Shown here piece by piece: positions 1-4,969 of a stretch of DNA of 5,919 nt. Position 1 is the first letter of the stretch. The number at the start of each line of letters is the position of its first letter. The translations under genes and the position numbers were made by a program. Below the pieces are notes generated by a model that saw only the letters and a program-made list of their open reading frames with translations, searched no databases and was not told where the DNA came from. Origin of the DNA: Bacteroidota bacterium (GTDB lineage Bacteria; Bacteroidota; Bacteroidia; Flavobacteriales; Schleiferiaceae); assembly GCA_003023665.1 (NCBI GenBank), contig PXYR01000104.1, positions 1 through 5,919 on the forward strand, read 5' to 3'.

Positions 1-164
1 GGAGTGTATTTATTCACCGCAAAAGATATCATGAGCGCTACGAGTATGCTGGCAAGAATAAATGGCCACCTTGCGATTAACAAATAACCAATTCGCAAAA
101 AGTCTCGCAGGCCAACCTCAGTATCTTTCTCTTTCTTTGTTCCGAAATTATATTCTTCAGCCAT
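1..164 (-). CDS. Partial exopolysaccharide Wzz/tyrosine-kinase-like protein (N-terminus only)
   Basis: Only the first 54 codons are in the window; the gene continues past the left edge. The protein starts MAEEYNFGTKKEKD, then a short amphipathic stretch (GLRDFLRIGYLLIARW), then a hydrophobic segment at about residues 33-49 (PFILASILVALMISFAV) followed by NKYT. A charged soluble head, an R-W-P-F motif and an immediate transmembrane helix match the N-terminus of Wzz/Wzc-type chain-length and tyrosine-autokinase proteins of Bacteroidota, which guide polymerisation and export of surface polysaccharide at the inner membrane. That assignment rests on resemblance of a short piece. The ATG at 162-164 is chosen because it opens this characteristic head; no Shine-Dalgarno is visible, which is usual in the phylum. 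An intrinsic terminator at 342-376 separates it from the gene upstream on the same strand, so it probably has its own promoter. Confidence 0.6.
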   Translation of the reverse strand, partial: MAEEYNFGTKKEKDTEVGLRDFLRIGYLLIARWPFILASILVALMISFAVNKYT

Positions 165-237
165 AAATATTGGTGGGTAGTTGGACCAAGAGGTTTGCTA
201 ATCCTTTGAATGAAATAGATAAAACCATTAGTACCAT

Positions 238-264
238 CAAGATAGTTTTGTTCAACGTGTTCAA
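238..264 (-). promoter_or_regulatory. Candidate promoter for the partial polysaccharide gene
   Basis: On the minus strand, TTG (262-264) is followed after 17 bases by TATCTTG (238-244). This approximates the Bacteroidota promoter pattern TTG-N(17-23)-TAnnTTTG with one deviation in the -7 box. It would leave an untranslated leader of about 65-70 bases before the ATG at 164. The match is imperfect and the region is AT-rich, so chance is a real alternative. Confidence 0.25.
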
Positions 265-271
265 GCTTTAC

Positions 272-311
272 GCAGACTAATCATCTTATAATGAATCAAG
301 GATTAGTCAGC
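272..311. repeat. Inverted repeat, 11-base arms (10/11), 18-base spacer
   Basis: The left arm GCAGACTAATC (272-282) is matched by the reverse complement of 301-311, GCTGACTAATC, with one central mismatch; the inner 8 bases GACTAATC/GATTAGTC are perfect. No T-run follows either arm, so it does not look like a terminator. It lies directly upstream, on the minus strand, of the candidate promoter at 238-264, a position suited to an activator or a two-site regulator. The function is inferred from position only. Confidence 0.4.
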
Positions 312-341
312 ATCTGCTTTCAACGATGCAAAATAGCAAAT

Positions 342-376
342 AAAAAGGCCGAATTCAATAATGAATCCGGCCTTTT
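342..376 (-). terminator. Rho-independent terminator of the Band 7 gene
   Basis: Read on the minus strand, arms GGCCGGATTC (361-370 region) and GAATTCGGCC (347-356) form a 10-pair stem with one G-U pair. The stem can be extended by two pairs around a four-base TTAT loop, and a run of five T (342-346) follows. It begins about 23 bases after the stop codon of the Band 7 gene. On the plus strand the same element has one A-C mismatch and a TTTT tail, so it would be weaker that way, and no plus-strand gene ends here. Confidence 0.88.
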
Positions 377-398
377 ACCCGATAATATTCGTAATAGG

Positions 399-1172
399 TT
401 ACTTTCCGTCCTCAGATATGAGAACTGGTGCTTTACCATCCGTAATGATAAGCTTGGCATTTGGTGAAGCACTCAGCTTTTCAAGCACTTCTAATGAACG
501 CCATTTAATAATTTCTTCAGATAAACCTTCAGCAAGCACTTGCTGTGCGTCTCGCACACCCTGTGCCTCAATCTTTTTGCGTTGAGCTTCAAGGCGTTCT
601 TGTTCGAGCTCAAACTCCATTCTTTGAGCAATCTGCTCTGCTTCTAATTTACTTTCAATGGCCTCATAAAGGCCTGAAGGCAGAGAAATTGACTTCATGA
701 GAACAGATTCAATAACAAAGCCTCTATCCGCAATCAGACTATCCATGTGATTCTTTATAGCATCTTCAATTACGGATCTTTGACCACTATGCATATCCTT
801 GGCCATGTAACGAGAACAAACGTCTGCTGCTGCAGAGCGGAATACGGAGAGAATCATCACATCTTCGTATCGTTCACCAACAGTTTGAATGACATTAGGT
901 GCTTGATTGGATTCAATGTGATAAAGAATCGAAATTTCAGCAAGTACATTTAGACCTTCTTTTGAAGGTAGATTTAATCTTACTTCAAGGTTTACCGTAC
1001 GAGTAGGTACTACTACAACTCTTGTTATAAATGGGTTAACACTTATTAATCCCGGCTGATATACGCGTGGTTTCAACTTACCAAGGGTTGACTTAACCCC
1101 AACATAACCTGGATTAACAACCACACAAGAAGAAAGAACGGCCAATCCTAGTATCGCAAAAATTTTTCTCAT
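399..1172 (-). CDS. Band 7/SPFH prohibitin-like lipoprotein
   Basis: The protein is 257 residues. Residues 1-15 are a lipoprotein signal (MRKIFAILGLAVLSS) with lipobox L-S-S and lipidated Cys16. The SPFH/Band 7 domain spans about 19-175, with GYVGVKSTLGKL near its start, VPTRTVNLEVRLNLPSKEG at 55-73 and the assembly-related FRSAAADV at 111-118. An Ala/Glu/Gln-rich coiled coil follows at about 170-213, and a conserved-looking tail (KLIITDGKAPVLI) ends the protein. Prohibitin-type proteins form large membrane-bound rings that organise lipids and tether proteases or other complexes; the client here is unknown. The usual N-terminal transmembrane helix is replaced by a lipid anchor. An in-frame ATG further upstream (1226) is rejected because it puts 18 non-hydrophobic residues before the signal peptide and lies upstream of the candidate -7 box. 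It is monocistronic: its own terminator follows and the next gene upstream is divergent. Confidence 0.9.
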   Translation of the reverse strand: MRKIFAILGLAVLSSCVVVNPGYVGVKSTLGKLKPRVYQPGLISVNPFITRVVVVPTRTVNLEVRLNLPSKEGLNVLAEISILYHIESNQAPNVIQTVGERYEDVMILSVFRSAAADVCSRYMAKDMHSGQRSVIEDAIKNHMDSLIADRGFVIESVLMKSISLPSGLYEAIESKLEAEQIAQRMEFELEQERLEAQRKKIEAQGVRDAQQVLAEGLSEEIIKWRSLEVLEKLSASPNAKLIITDGKAPVLISEDGK

Positions 1173-1213
1173 TTTCTTACCATTAGTTTCAATACAGATT
1201 TCAAATATTACGC

Positions 1214-1221
1214 CAAAAATA
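1214..1221 (-). promoter_or_regulatory. Candidate -7 element for the Band 7 gene
   Basis: The minus strand reads TATTTTTG, an exact TAnnTTTG match, about 42 bases upstream of the ATG at 1172. A TTG lies 24 bases upstream of it (inside the 1243-1259 palindrome), slightly further than the usual spacing. A nearby alternative, TAATATTTG at about 1203-1211, has a TTG 21 bases upstream but one extra base in the box. Either choice places transcription start downstream of the alternative initiator at 1226 and supports the 1172 start. Confidence 0.4.
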
Positions 1222-1238
1222 GTCATAAGAACAAAATC

Positions 1239-1268
1239 TTTTATGCAACATTGTTGCGTTTATGTTTG
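1239..1268 (+). promoter_or_regulatory. Promoter of the lipoprotein-receptor-regulator operon
   Basis: TATGTTTG at 1261-1268 is an exact match to the Bacteroidota -7 consensus TAnnTTTG. A weak -33 candidate, TTTT at 1239-1242, lies 18 bases upstream. Transcription would start near 1273-1276 and leave a leader of about 25 bases before the ATG at 1301. The in-frame ATG at 1262 lies inside the -7 box and so cannot be the translated start if this promoter is used. Confidence 0.6.
1243..1259. promoter_or_regulatory. Palindromic operator candidate (Fur/Zur-type) in the divergent promoter region
   Basis: ATGCAACA-T-TGTTGCGT is a 17-base palindrome with perfect inner arms GCAACA/TGTTGC and a single mismatched pair (1244/1258). 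It ends one base before the TATGTTTG -7 element of the operon and follows TTTT at 1239-1242, so it fills the space between the two promoter elements, a classic repressor position. The operon it would control encodes a Fur-family regulator, making autoregulation the simplest hypothesis. Size and dyad symmetry fit Fur-family boxes generally; that this regulator binds it is inferred. It could also influence the divergent Band 7 promoter. Confidence 0.65.
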
Positions 1269-1300
1269 GTTACCCTATATTCGCTGAAAATTTACGAACA

Positions 1301-1846
1301 ATGAAAGCAATTAAACTCATTCCACTATCAATCCTTTCTATAGCATTATTCTCATGTGAACCGAACGACCCCGTTGACCCAAATGAAGAAGAATTAATTA
1401 CCACTTTTAATGTTGATTTAGAGGCTAATGGGTTTACCTACACACTTAACTATACAGATTTGGACGGTGATGGCGGTAACGCCCCTATTTTAACGATAGA
1501 TTCTCTATCTGCGAATACAACCTATTCCGGTTCTATCACATTGTTTAATGAAAGTGAAACTCCAACGGAAGAAATTACTCCTGAAGTTTTTGATGAAGCC
1601 AACGATCATCAATTCTTTTTTAGTTCGAGCGGTTCATCTACGTTTGTCTACAGTGATCAAGATGATAACGGTAACCCATTAGGTTTATCCTTTGAAGTAA
1701 CTACTGGTAATACTGCTAATGAAACCTTTACCTTTGTGCTAAGGCATGAGCCAGATAAATCTGCAGCAGGGGTAAGTTCAGGCGATATCACAAATGCTGG
1801 AGGTGAAACAGACATTGAGGTTTCATTTAATGTAATTATTGAATAA
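1301..1846 (+). CDS. Secreted acidic lipoprotein of unknown function, first gene of the metal-receptor operon
   Basis: The protein is 181 residues. Residues 1-18 form a lipoprotein signal (MKAIKLIPLSILSIALFS) ending in lipidated Cys19. The stretch after it (EPNDPVDPNEEE) is rich in acidic residues and proline, compatible with a linker on an outer-membrane, possibly surface-exposed, lipoprotein. The rest looks like an all-beta domain with no family I can name securely. Two acidic loops resemble calcium-binding loops: TDLDGDGGN at 52-60 and SDQDDNGN at 118-125. Other notable motifs are NDHQFFF (101-107), LRHEPDK (147-153) and GGETDIEVSF (167-176). His103 and His149 are the only histidines; Cys19 is the only cysteine. 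The frame overlaps the receptor gene by 8 bases, which implies coupled expression and a linked role. I recall similar proteins next to TonB receptors in other Bacteroidota, but the function is not established here. Confidence 0.85.
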   Translation: MKAIKLIPLSILSIALFSCEPNDPVDPNEEELITTFNVDLEANGFTYTLNYTDLDGDGGNAPILTIDSLSANTTYSGSITLFNESETPTEEITPEVFDEANDHQFFFSSSGSSTFVYSDQDDNGNPLGLSFEVTTGNTANETFTFVLRHEPDKSAAGVSSGDITNAGGETDIEVSFNVIIE

Positions 1847-4127
1847 GCTACTCTACATACTAACTTTCACTTTTGGGTGGTCGCTTTCAGTGACCGCCCA
1901 AATTTGTTCTATCCAACTAAAAGGTATTCTGAACGATTCTCACGATGCAACTCCAGTATCCGATGCGAGCATATACCTATCAGAAGTAGAAACAGAGCAA
2001 TGGACAGATGCAAAAGGAAAATTTTCTTTTGCCAATCTTTGTCCGGGTACCTATCACCTAATCATTCAGCATATAGGCTGCCCTACCAAGCGAATGGCAA
2101 TTGAGCTATATGCAGACACGATCATGGAAATCAACATCGAGCATCATGTAAATATGTTGCATGAGGTGGATGTGCATGAGCACCATGACAACGCTATGAA
2201 TGAGCATGTATTGGGCATAAACTCAATAGACAACAATTCCCAAAAATCACTTGCTGCCTCTTTAACACAGGTTCCCGGAGTAAATATGATTTCGAATGGT
2301 TCAGATATAGGTGTTCCCATGATACATGGTCTTACGGGAAATAGAATGACCGTAATCAATAATGGTGTTTTGCATTCAGGTCAACAATGGGGAACAGATC
2401 ATAGCCCAGAAATTGATTTAAATAGTGCGGGAAATGTCACAGTTGTAAACGGTGCGGCTGCAATTCGTTATCCTGGGACCCATATGGGAGGGATAGTAGT
2501 ACTCTCACCACTTGACATACCTTATGATCCGCATCTTCATGGCAAAACGCGTTCAACCATTGAATCCAATGGTCGTGGAGGAACGCTCAACGCACAGCTA
2601 TTTAAAGGATTAAAAAGTCTTCAATGGAGGATTGGCACCACTCTCAAACATTACGGCGATAGACATTCACCTGAGTATTATCTTAAAAACACAGGAACAA
2701 AACAAGCACATGCAAATGCCGAATTAAGAAAACAATGGAAAAATAAACTTGAGTGGGAAGGCTATTACAATTTTTTCAGTGCGAATTACGGAATTCTTCG
2801 AGGCAGTCATATAGGTAATTTAACAGATTTAGAATCCGCATTTGAGCGTCAAATACCTTACTACACTGATTCGTTTTTTTCCAATGCTCTTGAAGCGCCA
2901 AAGCAATGGGTTCAGCATCACCAAATCAAGTCGACTTTTAGAAAACAATGGAATTCAAAAATGCTTGAATGGAATTTATCTGGACAGCGAAATCAAAGAC
3001 GAGAATTTGACGTAAGGCGCAGTGGAAGAAGCGATATCCCTGCGTTAAGCCTCTCACAGCATAGTCTGCAGAGCGATTTAATATTCAAGGATAAGAAATC
3101 ATTAGAAATTGGATATCAACTACTTGGAAAAAACAATACAAACATTCCTGAAACAGGCATATTGCCCTTAATTCCCAATTATGTTGCTTTTACCAACGGG
3201 ATGTACGCCAGTTATTCTAGGCGCTTTTCAATAATCAAAATAGACCTTGGAGGGCGCTATGACTTTACGTTTAGAAATATCGCCATGCTGACCAATTCTG
3301 TTCCAAGGGAAATAGCCTATTTCACGAATAAATTCCACCACATTGGATTTATAGGTCGTGGCACTATCAATGTAGCGCCAAAATGGAAAATGCTAGGTGA
3401 GCTCTCTATTAAACAGCGGCCACCGGAAATCAATGAGCTCTACGCATTCGGTTTACATCAAGGCGTTAGTGGTATAGAAGAAGGAAATGCAGATTTAAAT
3501 CGAGAAAGAGGAATTAAGTCTACCCTACAATTGCGTGGCCGAATAGGTAAAAAAATACATGTAGATCTTAGAGGATACATGCACCTTTTCAATGGGTATA
3601 TATTTCTACAACCCCAATCCGAATTTAGACTGACTATAAGAGGCGCCTTCCCAGTTTACACCTATGAACAATGCGATGCACGACTTACCGGAGGTGATTT
3701 TATTTTGAAATATAAATTGGGGGAAGATTGGCATTTTGAAACCACTTGGAGTTATGTTCACGGCACCAATAGTAGCAATCAACTCCCATTGATCTTTATA
3801 CCACCATTACAAGGACAACATAAATTTTCATATGAAATACCTGAATGGAACAGTTGGCGCAATCTAAAAATTGAATTAGAACATGAGTATGTAGCTCAAC
3901 AATGGCATTGGGACTCCACTTTAGATTTTATAGCGCCACCAAAAAGCTATAATCTGTTTAACTTGCACATGAGCACCACATTGAATAAATGGAAGTTTAA
4001 ACCGCAGCTTCGCGTTGGTGTGAAAAATATTTCAAATACGATTTATCGTGATTATTTGAATCGTCAACGTTATTTTGCAGATGCTTTAGGGCGAAATATC
4101 ACCCTAAGTTGGATACAAAACTTCTAA
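1839..4127 (+). CDS. TonB-dependent outer-membrane receptor, ZnuD-like, probably metal uptake
   Basis: The protein is 762 residues. A signal peptide covers about 1-20, ending VTA-Q. A carboxypeptidase-regulatory-like domain follows at about 24-101, with D57-KGKFSF and an LCPGTYHL strand. It carries Cys23, Cys68 and Cys81. A linker with His102, 103, 108, 113, 115, 116 and 123 contains LHEVDV, which sits where the TonB box normally lies. The plug is at about 130-232 (QVPGVNMISNG; GQQWGTDHSPEIDL at 181-194). The beta-barrel is at about 240-762, with RPPEINELYAFGLHQG (527-542), EEGNADLNRERG and the terminal YRDYLNRQRYFADALGRN ending in Phe762. Such receptors import scarce ligands with TonB/proton-motive energy. 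Zinc is favoured by the His-rich region, ZnuD-like plug and adjacent Fur-family gene, but the substrate is inferred. The start is TTG (1839-1841): an in-frame stop lies at 1833-1835 and no ATG precedes the signal peptide. Confidence 0.9.
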   Translation: MNKLLYILTFTFGWSLSVTAQICSIQLKGILNDSHDATPVSDASIYLSEVETEQWTDAKGKFSFANLCPGTYHLIIQHIGCPTKRMAIELYADTIMEINIEHHVNMLHEVDVHEHHDNAMNEHVLGINSIDNNSQKSLAASLTQVPGVNMISNGSDIGVPMIHGLTGNRMTVINNGVLHSGQQWGTDHSPEIDLNSAGNVTVVNGAAAIRYPGTHMGGIVVLSPLDIPYDPHLHGKTRSTIESNGRGGTLNAQLFKGLKSLQWRIGTTLKHYGDRHSPEYYLKNTGTKQAHANAELRKQWKNKLEWEGYYNFFSANYGILRGSHIGNLTDLESAFERQIPYYTDSFFSNALEAPKQWVQHHQIKSTFRKQWNSKMLEWNLSGQRNQRREFDVRRSGRSDIPALSLSQHSLQSDLIFKDKKSLEIGYQLLGKNNTNIPETGILPLIPNYVAFTNGMYASYSRRFSIIKIDLGGRYDFTFRNIAMLTNSVPREIAYFTNKFHHIGFIGRGTINVAPKWKMLGELSIKQRPPEINELYAFGLHQGVSGIEEGNADLNRERGIKSTLQLRGRIGKKIHVDLRGYMHLFNGYIFLQPQSEFRLTIRGAFPVYTYEQCDARLTGGDFILKYKLGEDWHFETTWSYVHGTNSSNQLPLIFIPPLQGQHKFSYEIPEWNSWRNLKIELEHEYVAQQWHWDSTLDFIAPPKSYNLFNLHMSTTLNKWKFKPQLRVGVKNISNTIYRDYLNRQRYFADALGRNITLSWIQNF

Positions 4128-4129
4128 TT

Positions 4130-4540
4130 ATGGATGCAGCTAACATCTTAAGAAATCGAGGGCTTAGAGTTACGAAAATTCGAGTTGCAATTTTAGAAGC
4201 TCTAGGAGAAGGCCTACAAGCGTTACCCTACGGTGATTTGCAAAAAAAACTATCCCAATTTGACAGAACAACTATTTACAGGACACTTTTAGCACTAATA
4301 GACAAAGGTCTTATTCACAAGGCTTTAGAAGAAAATAACGAGAGTTATTATGCACTTTGTTCAGATTGTACATCGAATCTACACAACCACAATCATGTAC
4401 ACTTTAAGTGTAACGAATGTAGTTCAGTGCAATGCCTTCATATTTCCAAGGAAGTAGGACTATCAATTCCAGAAATCGTCATTGATAGTATTGAAATTAC
4501 TGCAAAAGGAACCTGTTCGACCTGTCTGCTAACCCATTGA
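4130..4540 (+). CDS. Fur-family metalloregulator, probably Zur-type
   Basis: The protein is 136 residues. The winged-helix DNA-binding domain spans about 1-76: RVTKIRVAILEAL (13-25), then the recognition helix DRTTIYRTLLALIDKGLI (45-62), the signature Fur-family segment. The metal and dimerisation domain follows: a His-rich hinge (His85, 87, 89, 91), structural-zinc CxxC at Cys94/Cys97 and Cys129/Cys132. There are extra cysteines at Cys77, Cys80 and Cys102 and a C-terminal His136. Such proteins repress metal-uptake genes when loaded with metal. The ATG at 4130 is two bases after the receptor stop, pointing to coupling; an in-frame TTG at 4109 would add seven residues and is less likely. Zur rather than Fur is inferred from its operon partner and Cys/His content. 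An A8 run (4242-4249) lies in codons 38-40. The gene ends tail to tail with the OsmC gene, 16 bases apart, with no clear hairpin. Confidence 0.88.
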   Translation: MDAANILRNRGLRVTKIRVAILEALGEGLQALPYGDLQKKLSQFDRTTIYRTLLALIDKGLIHKALEENNESYYALCSDCTSNLHNHNHVHFKCNECSSVQCLHISKEVGLSIPEIVIDSIEITAKGTCSTCLLTH

Positions 4541-4556
4541 CCTAAACTGCGTTTTT

Positions 4557-4964
4557 CTACGACCGTATAATAGTAAGATCGATTGATGCAGTTGCTTCAA
4601 GAACGGCAAAAGCGCTGCAATATTTGGTCTTAGTCAATTCCACAGCACGATCCATAGCATCATCTGTAGCATCCGTATCAATGGTTATAATCAAATCTAT
4701 CTTCTCAAATGTTTTTGGCATTTCTTCACGACGTACCGCCCGAACTTCTGAAGAATAGTTTCGAATGGAAAAACGACCTTTTTCTAAGATAGTAATGATA
4801 TCAATGGCACTACAACCTGCCAAAGAGATTAGCATGAGTTGCATGGGTCGAAACCCAATATCTTGCCCACCGAAATCCTCTGTATTATCTAAATAAACCT
4901 GATGATTACCGGCCTTGGCTAGCATACCAAACCCACTGTCAATTCGATCCAAATTAATTTTCAC
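4557..4964 (-). CDS. OsmC/Ohr-superfamily protein (YhfA-like)
   Basis: The protein is 135 residues, usual for the family. The OsmC fold is recognised from GFRPMQLMLISLAGCSAIDI (37-56) carrying Cys51 and from TKYCSAF (113-119) carrying the second Cys116. These two cysteines form the peroxidatic thiol pair in OsmC/Ohr enzymes, which reduce organic hydroperoxides with dithiol reductants. The RPM-centred motif places it in the YhfA-like subgroup, whose substrate is less well defined. Gln42 stands where many members have Glu. The start is GTG at 4962-4964; it gives the family-typical MKINLDR opening, and the next in-frame ATG would remove the first strand. It begins 5 bases after the SulP transporter stop, so the two are very probably co-transcribed. 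Confidence 0.9.
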   Translation of the reverse strand: MKINLDRIDSGFGMLAKAGNHQVYLDNTEDFGGQDIGFRPMQLMLISLAGCSAIDIITILEKGRFSIRNYSSEVRAVRREEMPKTFEKIDLIITIDTDATDDAMDRAVELTKTKYCSAFAVLEATASIDLTIIRS

Positions 4965-4969
4965 TTTCC

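Noticed and set aside
361..585. Plus-strand reading frame of 74 codons
   Set aside because: It begins inside the terminator stem and is antisense to the well-supported Band 7 gene.
747..953. Plus-strand reading frame of 68 codons
   Set aside because: It lies antisense within the Band 7 gene and resembles no protein.
1173..1226. N-terminal extension of the Band 7 protein from an ATG at 1226
   Set aside because: It would bury the lipoprotein signal peptide behind 18 residues and lies upstream of the candidate -7 boxes.
1262..1300. Upstream ATG start for the lipoprotein gene
   Set aside because: The ATG is part of the TATGTTTG promoter element, and the extension precedes a complete signal peptide starting at 1301.
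1877..2359. Two overlapping frames (plus 1877-2104, minus 2144-2359)
   Set aside because: Both are contained in the receptor gene, whose protein is clearly recognisable in its own frame.
4541..4556. Bidirectional terminator between the converging regulator and OsmC genes
   Set aside because: The 16-base gap contains a T5 run but no stem of convincing length.
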